A stretch of 64,000 nt of DNA from Pieris napi (Eukaryota > Arthropoda > Insecta > Lepidoptera > Pieridae). This document shows, in pieces, positions 1 to 13,600 of the stretch (position 1 is its first letter; every line of letters starts with the position of its first letter). The stretch covers positions 6,768,001 through 6,832,000 of the forward strand of contig NC_062235.1 of assembly GCF_905475465.1 (NCBI RefSeq), given 5' to 3'. The position numbers and the translations under genes were made by a program. The notes below the pieces were generated by a model, which saw nothing but the letters and a program-made list of their open reading frames with translations, made no database searches and was not told the origin of the DNA.

Positions 1-964
1 CTCTGAGGACCTTAAAAAAATATAGTGCGATAGCAAGGTTACATCTAGCTGGTATCCTACTATACAACCCAAGACAAACAAAGTTGGAACCGGGTAAAAT
101 GGGTAAACTCCACTCCATGATTTCGTAACTTGAATATTCATGAAATAAAAATTGTCAGGTAAGTAAGCAAAGAAAGCCGACTCACTCCGTGCCTATAATA
201 GACGCAGTTCAAACAACATAAATTATTTATTAAAGCAATTTATCCTAGCTTCTGGGTAATGTAATTATAATATGGTATATTATAATTTTATTACATTACC
301 GTTGCGCTGCCATCCTATCATGATCAAATGGTACAAGCCAGCATTTAAACGCAATACGTACTCTTACACCCTAAGGGTTGAGCTCCTCTATCACGCTGAA
401 GAATATAACAATTAATAATAATATAAGTATTAATCCAAGTATTAACTTGGAGGACTTTGTAGTAGTATATAGACGGTACTTTTTTCGACTTTCATAATTT
501 TGAAATGTTCTGAAGGGCGGTGTGATTTCATACACCAAAGAAGATTAAACTTACGTATAGAGTACTTTATAATAAGTTCATTGAATACGTTTTAGTTTTA
601 AAAGTAAAGAAAAAACTTATCAGCATTTGTCTCTATCTTTTACATGAGTTTTCGTTCGCTATTTTAACTCGAGTATTTTCGAGAACCAATACAGATTTCG
701 TCTCTACAGAGCAATAATACGGAGCATTTGCTGTAACAAAGGAAGAGCAAATGTTGCTTCAGGATATTCTTGTGGTAAGCACTGATTTGACAAAGGGTTC
801 CAAGATATATTTATTGTTGAAGTTACTTCGTTTATTTACATTTTGCAATGGAAAATGTATGTTATAAAATCTTTAACATTTTATTATAACGTATAACGTA
901 CATAACTGTTAGGTTATAGGTAAACAGAATCATTTAATAAATAAGCCATACTTCACAGTGAATG

Positions 965-1188
965 GCAGTGTTGGTTTAGTGGTTTCAGAGTGAGGCACAC
1001 ATTCCTGAGGTCGTTGGTTCGAACCCCCGCTGTGCACCTATAGACTTTCTGTGTGTGCATTTAGCACTCGTTTGAACGGTAAAGGAAAAATCGTGAGCAA
1101 AAAGTCGACGGTCGGAAGTACAGAAGACTTACCTACTTGCCTATTAGAAAAACAAATGATCACCAAACATACAGGAATCTGAGCCGTT
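965..1188 (+). mobile_element. tRNA-derived SINE (Metulj-like), near full length
   Basis: The 5' part reads like a tRNA head: an A-box-like stretch (TTGGTTTAGTGG) and a clear pol III B box (GGTTCGAACCC, about 1016-1026). It is followed by the family's body (GTGCACC...GACTTTCTGTGTG, AAAAAGTCGACGG, ACTTACCTACTTGCCTATTAG, AATCTGAG). The same body recurs at least six more times in this window, which defines it as a family. It lies directly against the 3' end of a broken LINE. The name Metulj is from memory of the lepidopteran SINE; the family membership itself is seen here. Confidence 0.8.
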
Positions 1189-1203
1189 AATGTCCTATAA
1201 CCC

Positions 1204-1475
1204 CTAGATGGGGCAGAGGGCGTCCACAGTGAGCCTCCATCGCGTTCGGTCTTGAGCCTCGTATTACCTCGCTCCAAGTCTTTCCGGATCTCTTTGCCTC
1301 GTCTGCGACTGTGCGGCGCCAGGTTTGCTTGGGACGGCTACGCTTCCGCTTTCCTTGCGGGTTCCAATCAAGCGCCTGCTTGGGAATATGATTGGGATCC
1401 CTTCGAAGTGTATGGCCTATCCAATTCCACTTGCGTCGCTTGATCTGCTGGCTTGAGCTGGTGGTAGAGCCACTC
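1204..1475 (-). pseudogene. C-terminal end of an RTE-type LINE reverse transcriptase ORF, frameshifted
   Basis: On the minus strand one frame reads KWNWIGHTLRRDPNHIPKQA, then NPQGKRKRSRPKQTWRRTV and AKRSGKTWSEV. A shift of frame then gives AQDRTRWRLTVDALCPI and a stop at 1206-1204. The W(I/L)GH(T/V)LRR, NPQGKRKRxRPxxTWRR and DRxRWRxxVDALCP blocks are the typical C-terminal tail of RTE-clade LINE ORFs. The frame break and lack of upstream RT domain show a dead, 5'-truncated copy. Confidence 0.75.
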
Positions 1476-4334
1476 GTTTTTATAAATTTTAATTAGGGTA
1501 TACCACAAGCAAGTTAACACTCCTACGTCCCTGTTAAGAATGGACTGAAGAGGTGTATTTGTTTCCATGTATACAACGTTTTTACACGAAAGTGATACCA
1601 CTTTCAAGTGATAACAAACACGGTACAAATCTTAGGCCCATTCTATACTTAACAAATTAAGTTGACCCCGCTGTTGCTTGTATGGATAACATCTTCAGTA
1701 ATTAATCCTCAAAGGTTTCATACAGCATCAGAAGATAATTTAAAGGCCAATTTACGTTAACTGGACTTTAATTTTCTTTTAAAATAGACACAACCAAATA
1801 AATTTTAACTTCAACCGATATTCGCCCGTACAACGTCCCGCTGACTCGGAACACACCATAAACAATGCCTTAGAATCGTGAGTAAATAAATGACAAAGGA
1901 AAATACAGGCGTCCGTCGCTTTCATTGAAATTCATGAGGCAGCAACGAAAACTTGAGAAAATAACCTTTCAACATATTTTAGGCTACCGGTCAAGTCGGT
2001 TTTATATTTAAAGTAAGTGTTCCGGGATTTTATTTAAATTAGAGTCGACAGGCCAAGATTTATCTTCTGCAATTTTTATTTTACATGTGATTTTAATAAT
2101 TTAATCACCTAGACTATGAAATATTTTGAGAACAAATACCAAATAAACAGATGTTAAACACATTTTGTCTATTCAGTCTATCTTTTGGACACTCTGTCAC
2201 AACCTGAAAGAGAAAGCTCATTTGCGATAATGGCCTTTTAATTCCGCTGAGCTAGGTTTTAATAACTGCATTAAGCTATGATCATAAATATCACAAAAAA
2301 ATAGATTTTGTAGTTTTAGTAGATATCTAAAGTACCTAATTTTATAATTATTTTATTAATTAATTAATGATTATATTATTCCTTCCGCAATTACCTTGTA
2401 CGTACATCTACATATTATGTATTAAAACCCGGCAACGCACTAGCAAACTTCTTGGCAGTTGTCCCTAGGCGACGATTAGCATTTTAAAAAGCTCAATATT
2501 TTTCTTACACCCTTTCACGAAATTTGTTTAATATGAAAACAAAATCACTTTATCGGAAGAATAAAGGCCCATTTCCACCCGCCACTGTCTTACACTTTTA
2601 ATTAAAACATGTCGCGAAGTTTCAAAGTTATTTTGACGATACTAAAGCTTATAGGAAATTAATTAAGGCAGCGCCGCTAAAGTTCAATTTCTCCTCTTAA
2701 TGGAAGTTTGAATAACTATAAGATTCACTGATGTATTGTGTGCGCTAATCATAATTGGAAACTTTAGTGATTATAATTATCGAAAATACTAAGATATTTT
2801 TTTAAATATGGAATTTAATTTTTTTTTTCAATAAAAAACGTGAGCACAGTGGTATAGGCTTGTAGTATTTGTGTCATCTAATTATTTCGATATCATAAAC
2901 TAGTTTTCTTATTAGTATAAAATGGCATAGACATAAAGGTCAAAGTATATAATACGCAAAAAGGATTTGATTATATTAGAATTAATATAATAATAAAATT
3001 TATTCTCTTGCCCGTATATTTTTGTTGTCATTTCTGAAGAATAGAATTCATTTTCTTTATTCTCACACATTTTTAAGCAATAGTAATTAAGAATATTTTG
3101 AAACCAAACCTATGAATGGCGCCAAAACCCAACGTCATATACGCATTACGCATGCGTTTTTTTTTTAATTCGCTTTCCGAGCAGATTTAGTACATTCGAC
3201 CATACCACCTTGTCCTACCTATTATTTACCATTTATTAAATTCCACAATCTCTTATCTCAAATGTTTAGTAAAATATTATTACATAGCTAACGCATCCGC
3301 CATTTTTTATTTATTAAGCTGGTCCCATTTGATTTTTTTATGTTTAATCTATGTACATAACCTAGATACGAAGCCAATATCTGAACTCTGTTATAAATAA
3401 AATTAAAATATTTTTAATGCCATGTTGATTTTACAAGGGTAAAAAACTATTGTAGTAGTGGTATTTCTTACATTTATTTTTCTGTTTTCTATTGAACTGC
3501 TTATAACATAATTTGTTGCAGACTATATTGTACTTGTTTGTTTTAAAACAATAACATCCATTGTTATATGCAGTCAAAAAACCTATTTCACTCCGTGCAT
3601 AGAAACTACAAAAGTTTTTAATTTTATTAAACCGCACAGGTTCTTCATATTATGACAATATATTATTCCATATTTTTTCGTTCCGTACTCGTATGAGTAC
3701 GATACTAGTCTCGATTTCGTTATATATTAGGGATTATTTTCAAAATACAGGGTATCAAGTTATTCCTGTTCTTTTAGTTAGTTTATATACGTATAATGTA
3801 TATGCGACGCAGGCAGAAGTCTCGATAAATAATCGTTTATAAATTAGTTCAAGGGTTCTCATAACATGTTTAGACTTCGGACAGACACTGCGGAAAATAC
3901 CGATTTATATAACAATCTTATAACTCCACAAACATGTATAGTGTATACCTAGTTATTAACTATTGAAATAATTATCTAGGAATTTTACCGTATGTTTGTA
4001 CTACGTATATCATATATGCTTTGTGAATAACGAACGGAAATCATAGTAAATGTAATTATTATGATTGCACTCTTATATGAAAGTGCTCTATTATCTCTTT
4101 TTGTCAAATTCTGATTTCATTATGATGAAAAGAGACTAATGAGTACGCTTGAGCTTGATTTTTTTTATAAATAAGGGGGTTAATCTATTCCTGTTTGTTT
4201 TATCTAAATACGAACATTTCTATTAATAAGAGTTGTATTGGCCCAAATTATACTTTATACATAACCCAATAAATTAAACTAAAAAACACTCTTTACTTCA
4301 AATTTATTCATATTAAAATTTAAATTCATTCGAA
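1476..4334. other. Gene-poor AT-rich intergenic DNA
   Basis: No coding region with splice context or family resemblance was found. A short piece at about 2427-2475 (CCGGCAACGCACT followed by a GGCAGTTG-TCC-TAGGCG block) resembles the LINE 3' tail seen better preserved at 58670. The rest is AT-rich sequence without a recognisable element. Confidence 0.5.
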
Positions 4335-4342
4335 TGACGTCA
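4335..4342. promoter_or_regulatory. CRE palindrome TGACGTCA
   Basis: A perfect 8-bp cAMP-response/ATF element lies about 300 bp upstream of the start codon of the 3-oxoacyl-CoA reductase gene. The surrounding 250 bp is richer in CpG than its neighbourhood, as expected of a promoter. Role inferred from the motif only. Confidence 0.4.
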
Positions 4343-4439
4343 CAGTGGTTGTTATCTAATTAGTGGTAAAGCGAAATAGTAATATGCTCCCTTCCTTGTC
4401 TATGCCGGGAAAGAGTCAGTCGGAAATTAAATAAACTGC

Positions 4440-4646
4440 CGTAGCAGAGAGCAGCCGCGCTAGCCGCTATAATATTATTTTGTGACGTTTTCGACTTCCA
4501 GCGCATGTGAAGTGTGAACTTTCTTTGAACGTGAAACGTCAGCGCAGTGCGCATGCGATAATTGTGTCAGTCGGCCGAGTGAAGTGTTTCACTCTTACAC
4601 ATAATAACCTAAAATTATAAACTAAAAATTGTTTTATTCATAAAAT
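4440..4646 (+). promoter_or_regulatory. Likely core promoter and 5' UTR of the HSD17B12-like gene
   Basis: A CpG-containing stretch directly upstream of the start codon contains TGCGCATGCG (4548-4557), close to the NRF1/Ewg palindrome. It also contains an arthropod initiator-type TCAGT (4567-4571). If transcription starts there, the 5' UTR would be about 80 nt. No TATA box is in the expected place. The transcription start is an inference. Confidence 0.4.
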
Positions 4647-7600
4647 ATGGCTCACTACGGGTATTTAGAAAAATTAGGACTTGCATTTGCATTGGCATTA
4701 TTATTTTATATAGTTAAATGTATTGTAAATGTGGTGTATACTTATGTTATTGGACCTGTTGTAAATAAGGTGGACTTCAAATCTAAAGGAAAATGGGCAT
4801 GTAAGTACAGAATATTTTTTATTCCTAAAATAAGCGTGTAACTTTTGACATTGGTTCAAGTGCAAATAAGTAATCATTTTATCAACCACAAGGTGATTGA
4901 CCCTTAGTTGACCTACAATGTACACAATGCGTAATGCGACAAGAATATAAATACATATTATACACCAGGATTGAAATTTTGAACGGTTTCATTAATTTAA
5001 ACAGCATATAGTAGGTAGCCAGGTAGCCTGCAAGGTGATTAGTATTTTCATTAATATTTTTGTACAGAAAGTTAATTTTGGCTTGTATTCACACCATATA
5101 ATATGTATGCATTATAACTTTGTTAAACACTTTCACTTATGAAATATTACGTTTACTATAGGTTGTTTACCTGCTATTCTGTGGTAAAAGTGGACGGACC
5201 TACTTAGCCACATTTATTCACTTTCACTGCCCACAGCTCGGAGAAAATAAATTACATCATAATTTGCTATATTTATAGCTTGCTTATAACAATATGTATA
5301 ACAAAAATATATATATATAACTAATTTGTGTAAATGTATATTACAAATCAGAAAGAAGATAATAAGGAGGTTGTGCCTTTCTTTGTCCATTTTATTTATT
5401 ATAAAATATGTTATAATTGACTTCCATAAGAACGGATTATGATATTTTGAGAAAACTTGTAAGATTCCATAAGATTATTTAAATGTTAAAAACATTTAAT
5501 TAGTTGCAAGTTATTTCAAAATACTGGTAGTTGCCTAAAAATGGTGTAATTTATATCCAATTAGAAATATCATCATACTATGTAACAACAATTAAAATTA
5601 AATTCAGGCATGCTCTAAAAGTTATTAAAGCTATAGTTTAAGTTTTATATTAGCTTAATTGTAAAAAGCTTCAGTAAATAGTACACTGATTGAGAATTTA
5701 AAATAAAATGATTAATTCTCAAATGTATTTATCTCATGATAAACACCATAAGCACATAATATATTCTATTGAAATGCAGCTCAATTATGTAAGGAATTAG
5801 ATCAATGCAGGAAAAACAAAGGTCATTTGTATTATGTACAAACTAGGTATTAGGTATTAAAAGATTAGACCTAATATGTTATTAAGGTCTTGCTTGCTTT
5901 TGCTTCATGAATATAAATTAAAGGTCACCCTTCACTTGCATATTACGTATATTTTTTTGTAATTAATTGTAATAAGTATATTTTAAATTACGCCTCTACC
6001 CAACGTAGTTAGTAACTGCAGTTAATCCCAAGTGTTTGAATGGTAAATTTTCCATATGGAGACACAAGATGGGAGATACATTGCTGCATATATAATACAT
6101 AGTAAATTTTTATTTATAGGCTCTAGCCCAACACATACTAATGTGTCCACCCTTTCGTACCAACGACACAATTATTGTTTATTCCGAAGTTCGGAAGCAA
6201 GAATAAAGCTCCGGTCTCTGGGTTAAACGCACTACGCGAACCTAACCTATAGAAGCAGTGTAGATACTTGAAATTCTATGATGAATTTAAGTGTTTAACA
6301 CCTGACGTAATATAGAGGTTTATACGGTGATAATATATTTAAACTCTTAATCAAAACCGTGATAATATAATATCTTAACTCTAAAATATAGTGTTGAGGC
6401 TTATCACGAAGTTGCGATAAGCCACGTTTATTGCATGTCAAAGTGGCACTGGTACAGTTTATTTAACATATTCTATAATAGTACATCCTACGACTGCGTG
6501 AATTAAAATACTAACAATGTCTGTTATATTGTCTTTGCGACGGTTCCGACGTCGATAATTTTTTCCTTCCTCTAAGGAAGATTCCCTTTTTATGGACAAT
6601 GTACACCGCCACCTATCGGGCGACCTGGACTAATGCTTTGCGTACATGCAAAAAGTTCGTCCGTTGTTTAAATTGGCCAGCCCGAAGTCCCGATCTCAAT
6701 CCAATTGATGTCGACGAGAAAGATCAGTGCAATTTTCTCCACAAAACATCTTCTGATGTCTCAAAAGAGTCATTATAGAAGAGTGGGAACGTATTCCTCA
6801 AAATCCTTTTAAAAACATCGTTAAATTAGAGCTGTGATTTTGGCAAGTGGAGGTCACACTCGTTATTAGGTTTTTGCATTTGTAACTTATTATTTGTACA
6901 TGGCGTAGGTACATGGGTTTTGAAGAATTCATCAAATATGTATAAATTGTCAGAATTTTCCACGATTATAAGAACGACATCAGACGATTAAATTTCATTT
7001 AATTAACTGAAATTTATTAACTTCATAAACTATTAAATAATAATAGCCTTTATTCGAGTACTATAATTTAAGTAACATTAAGTTTTTGTTTAATACTAGT
7101 ACACGACTTTCGAAAGATTTTCCCCGCTATCTCTTTTTTTTTCATGATCCCAGGTTTCTCGTGGGCGTCGTCTCCTTTTTCTGCCCACTGGGCCATTCCA
7201 AGGACCTTATTGACCTTAAATACATATATTTAAATTAGATAGGTATCTTAATTTTTGTTAGAAATGGAATATAATATGCCTCTTCTTTCCTTGGTATGGA
7301 CCTGTAATGAAATTAGGTCACAATCTAATGACGTAATCTTGGATAGTTTATAGGTTGACTTGATGCGATTTTGGCTTAAATTTTGTACTCGTCGTCAAAG
7401 TCGAATTGTTAATAAAGACGGTAATGGCCGATGGCCTACATAGACTTGCTGCATTTTTAGTCTCAATTGCATTTTGAAGTCGGGTACCGCTTTTTAGTAA
7501 AATTAGACACGCAAATATTCTTAAATTATATTTTTGGTTGTAACTTGCTTAGTTGGTACGTAATTAGACAGGTTTTAAAAACTGGTCTTAGTTATTTGAT

Positions 7601-10600
7601 TTTAAATCATTGTAAAACTAATAAATCATTACTTCGTACACTTGAATATGGAAAATTATCATATTTTTTTAGTTCTTAACATAAAAAATTATATATATTA
7701 CCTGTTCTCGTTATATAAATATAACATCACAAAGTGTCATACGATCATCATATGCCTATTAAGGTAATGAGCTCGTATGCTTACTACATTTCATATATTA
7801 CTATAGTAATTTTTTATGGTATGAATATCTTTGCTTTTTGTAGTAATTACATCTAGTCTTATACGACATATTCCATGGCATAGTGTCCGAAATGTGAACA
7901 ATAAACCAATTTATTACTAAATCTGGACTAAAAATAGAAAATAATCCAAATAGCATACCAATTATTTCATTCTTCACTTACACCCTTTATAAAAACTCAA
8001 TCGGTGCTGTGAACCTTTTAAAATAATGTGCTCTTTTTCTCAAATTTATTGTTTCGTCCAGAGTATTTACGCTATGTTAAAGAGAGATAGATCACTGCGT
8101 TTGTTTGATTATATTTTAATGAATATTACGATGTCGATAGCTAATTGTCGTATGTTATTTTGTTGAAAAATTCCTTAGCTACTACTAATCACTTAACGTT
8201 ATGACGTCAAAACAGAGTATGCCCTGAAACGCTCTAACGACGTTATTCTGGCTGCTAAGGGTGTATCGATCTAAGCCACTGGGGCTTTCTGGGGCTTTCC
8301 GGTCAGTCAGTGTTTAGACTGGACTGACTGCAGACTTTAGGTTGGAAAAACTGTTCACCATCCTTCCTCTAATCGTCCTTATTGCAATATGTCCCAGCTC
8401 ATTGTATAAAAAAATATTAATACCTGTGCAAGTATAAATTAGTCAAGGTTGCCCGACAAAAATTTCCGTAATTTTAAATCCCTCAACTGATTGCTATTTT
8501 AAATATTATTTCCTGCTGGCCTTTATGTTAAATTTATCTGTATTTTTTCTGTTTCCTTGAGCAAAATATTAATGGTAAAGTTTAATATTATATTTATTGC
8601 CGCTTTCGAAAAACCTGTGACGATAAAAACGTATATTTATACATATATTATTTGTAAAATTGTATTTATAATGTATTTTTAGTACAATCAACCTGTTATA
8701 AATTTTACTATAATATTTAAATTGAATACATCATTTCGGGACTCGCACTTTTAGATTAACACCGCCTAATTGATGATTTTAATTAATGGTTGTTAATTAT
8801 TACGCCCATGTACTTATATTTAATAACATTTTTATTATATTGAAAATATGGTGTAATGTGCAAAGCTGGTCGTTGTCTGAATCACAAAATATTTTAAGAA
8901 TTTAAAGTTTTACTTGTTTCTATTATCTCAAAAATTATATTATTATTAGTTCACGTATTTGTACTTATAATAAAACAGTCTAGTTGTAAAGTGGCCCTCA
9001 CAGTTAATCGATTTAAAGGCAGAGATTTTAATCGTTATAATATAACAAATTATAATTTTTTTCAACTAGATCCTTTCCATTATATAGGTCTTATAAGGGC
9101 CCTTTTTTCTACCTCTCAAAACTGTACGAACTCATATAACCCTTTGATATCGAGTTGATCGACATAATTTTATTAAGTAAGTCCTGTTTTTTTCTATAAT
9201 TTGTCATTTTCATTGCAATTGCATTGCATTCAATTCATGTGAGTTCAAATTCAAAATCATTTATTCATTTAGGTAAAACAATGTACACTTATGAACGTTA
9301 ATAAAGAAATACATATTAAATGCTAAATGCTTCTAATTTTACACTTACTGCCAGTTCTCAAATCAAGGGCGTAGAACGGACGAGAAGAACTGGCAATAAA
9401 ATCTCCGCCACTCTTTACAATCGCCAAGTTTTTTGTTTTACAAAATGTTTGTAAGGAGCTGCAAGCATTACACCATGATCCACATGACATCTTAAGTAAT
9501 TTATAGTTAATTAATAATAAAAAAACAAATATTTGTTCTCTATCAGCAGTAGGCATAGTGAAATACGAGCACGCACTTACATTCTCGTGGGAACAACACG
9601 CAAATACATAGTCGAAACAACTAACATAACCGCATACACGAATTCAAGTCCGACCAGTTTACGTTAGCGCCCTGAATTTATTTTTATTAGAATCCCGACT
9701 AATGAATATTTCATTACAGTATAGATTTTATACACAACTGGTCGTTGGACACAATCCCAACTGATGTTAAGTACAAGGCACACCTCTCCAGAAGATGTCT
9801 GATTAACTGTCTCTTCAATGATTCTATGTATATAATTCTTAAGGAAACTCGACGAGGGCAAAGAGTTTCACACCTTTCCCAAGGAACAACGATAATATAT
9901 ACTTTGATGTAGCTTTAGATACTACTAATTGTACTGCTACTAACTGTATTCTGTTAAGATTAAATATTTTATATTCTTGTATTTATTAAGAATTAATTTA
10001 CTGGGTAACTCTACTACACTATGAGAATAATATTATTAAACTCAGTTTGATTCTACCATTAAAATAGTAGTAAAGGCTGTAGGGTCTTAGAAATCAATAT
10101 TATTTAAGGGATATTTCTAAATTACACCACTTTTATGTCCAAGGATTTACTTTCAACGGTTCCCTGAACAGAGGGTAGACAGTTTTAAACTTTATTAATG
10201 GTAATTTATCTAATACAATTTCGCTTCTGGAGAGCCCTATTAAAATTCCACTAAATTACAAAGCCCCGTAACACGGCTCGCTGGAGAAATTTAGAACATT
10301 TAATTACTTATTACATTTTAATATTTAAGATTTTATCTTAAAATTTAGATTTTTAATGCCGTTTTAATACTTTTTGAGCTTGGCGAAGAGTTAAGCGGGA
10401 TTCGGAAGTGTTTTAAACTGGGTGAATCGGTATCGATTAAAAGTTTCACTCGAAGTATCGCTCGTTGTTGGCTAACATTTTTTATTTTGGGCCAAACAAT
10501 TGCCGATTTTTGAAGAGGCCTTAATGAATCTTTAGTTTATATTAAGAAATTGAATATGTGTTCCCAGAGTATTAGGTCAAATAATATTAGGACCTTACAT

Positions 10601-13600
10601 ATGAAATTGACGTTTTGTCGTACACACTTTGACCTCAAATATCTCCTCTTTAGTTAGGAATTCCAAATAAATTGTATTACAGCTATTTACTCGTGCATTT
10701 TTTTTCGAAAAGCATGATTTATTTCATTTTTTTTCTTTACATCACTCTACTATAGATATTTACGATTATGAGTTCCACCAGTGCTGCAGAAACTCGAAGG
10801 ACTAATTGAAGGATTTTGAACATACAAAACACAAATTTCATATGTAAAGACATCATTATCATCATCATTATAATGTTAGAACGAACATGTTTAACTAAGA
10901 AATACGCAATTACATACGTATTTACCCACTTGAAAAACCGAGTTAAAATCTCTCAGACCCACTCGATCATAACTCGGCTTAAGAAATATATTAATATAAA
11001 AGTATTTCCTATTTACATTTCATCTCATAAACGGAATGCAATGATATCTCGAGGTAAGAGCAATATTATGTAATGTTCCGTGAATGCACAGCCCCACGTG
11101 AACGTGTGCGGAGAATAATTCTATTTCCTCTAAAGCAGATGAAATAAGTGATATTTTTGTATTATAGCTATCAATAGTTATTCGTAATAATAGTTCGTAA
11201 ATAAAGGTTTCCTTCCCACTCTCGCTTCCATTGATATATGTAAAAATGTAATGCTAAATCTGGTAGAAAGCAAAAGTATGTAGAGTGTTCGAAAATCGTT
11301 ATCGTTAATATTGCGTTTCTCTAGCAGTTTACGCGAAGTGGAACTAAAAAATTTATATACTTAGCTAGGAAGTCAACTATAGGTGGACATCCTATACGTC
11401 ATATTTGTATAGAAATACACGCAATCTACAGGCGTTCTCCTGTATGTAACACGTCTTAATAGGTACATTTAAAATTAATATCCCAATTTAAAAAAAAACT
11501 AATTGTAAATCGAAACAATTAGTCCATATGAACACGCTAAAATTTCATCAAAATCGGTCTGTTTAGGAGGAGTTTAACAACACACGCACATAATTATGTA
11601 TATTAAGATATATTTGAATACAAAAATTAAATTCACTCGTAAGATTTTAAGAATTGTATTCATCGCTAAAATAATATTCAATATATATAAACAGGAATTA
11701 CACGTGGTCGAAACCAGCTAAACACGTCACTTTAAACATGATGACCGGAAATTTTTTGCATAACATGCATCTTTTTGCACCTTATTGGTATAAAAATAGA
11801 ACTCATTTTTGTTACTGGATCGATGTATGATAGCGCAACCAAGACTTTCACTTAAGCACCTTTGAACGAAACCGGCTTTTAGTGCTATCCATAAATGCAT
11901 ATTTTTGACGTGACAACGTCTTATAAATCGATGGAGCCGGCTGCACGCACGAAAAAACATGACTCATGCGGCGTTACCTGGCTCTGAGGCGTTCCATTTT
12001 CCATTCACAGAGAGGCACAATCGGACTCCGCGCTCTTCAGCGTTCGACATCTGTCTCTCTCCTACTTGAGTGAGCGATTCGTCACGTTGTCACGTTCAAC
12101 TATCGTCAGTAAACCGACTTTACAGACAACCGATTTTTTGTAAATGTTTCATTGTTTATATTGATATCAAGGACTTACTCTGTAACTATACCGGCAGCGA
12201 CCGTCCCAATAAGGAACTTTTGTACGCGATTCCAAGGTTGTGACATAAGTAAATAACTACACACAAACACGTTGGAATCTGTATCGCTGACGCTATTGAA
12301 AGTTGCAGTCAAGGCTCTACTGATCTTAACCTTAAAAATAACCGTTTGACATTAATTAAAAAAACATATTATGGGATAAAAAAAACAATTTATTTTTGTT
12401 TTAATGTATGGTTTTGTATATTATGGTAACGAAGTGTAAATAAATAAATAAAAATTTATTAGATTTTGTTTTAGTTGACGAGTACATGTACATCGATGTA
12501 ATTTTGATTATGATGTTTTATAATAAGGTTTTGAACAGTGTTAGTGTAAGATTCAATACAATTTGGAGTCAAACTAAGGGTTAAGTTTTGTTTCTGAATA
12601 CATTTAGTGTGCTGGAAATCTTTGTGAGTCAATAACATATTTGTATTGAACTTGTGATAGAAAGACGATTCTATCAAAAAGATAGCTCCAACTTCGTATT
12701 ATTCCGTGTTAATTCGGTCGTAGCGTGATACGCTAAATGGATTATTACACCCAAAAAATTTCAATTCAAATATTTAGAGGGCTTTCAACCAAACTCTTTC
12801 GCCTTATAATATTGAAAAACATATTTCTTGTATTTGACATCTATATAAATACTACCAAAGAAAACTTATTTACTCTGATTTTTTATTCCGTAGAATTATG
12901 ACATTTCATAAGTGTTGCTACTTAAAAAGTTCTCCACTGAAAAAGGGACAATTTTGACTTATTATTACCCTCAAGGTAATAAAAAATTGCTACGTATTTT
13001 TTATGTTTTACCTACAAAAAGGTAATTCTAAATATTTACTTACTCATGTCACCTAATACAAAAATAACAAATATTTCAATATCACGAACAATATATCGAA
13101 TTAACTATAATTACTTTATTTTATTCTTTAGCTGGCATCACTTGCTACTAATTCCAGGCTTAGTTAACCTTTAAAAAAAATGTTATCTTTACTTGTGCGT
13201 TTTTACTGTTTGTGATGGGACGTAATTATCACTCGCCGTTAAACCACTTTTAATGTGGAGCACCGCACTTAATAAAATGGATACATTAACTAACAATAAA
13301 ATGTATGTAAGACTCAGAAAAATGTGCCCGGCCAAAAAGGTTTGCCATCTCTGACATGTCAAAAAATGATAGCTGTCAGAATTCTACGGAATTAAAAATC
13401 AGAGTATACTATGTTTGATTTCAGAACAAATTATACTCCAAACAAGCTGCATAATAATGTAGTACCTACTGCATTCGTAGCTCAATCCACGTGTCGTATC
13501 AATTACGAATTATGCAAACAACCTGGTTTAAACGTTTTGTTTATGTTAGCTTATTTAGCTTCTGTAAATTAATCAGCATTTATAGTAATGTAAATGCATG

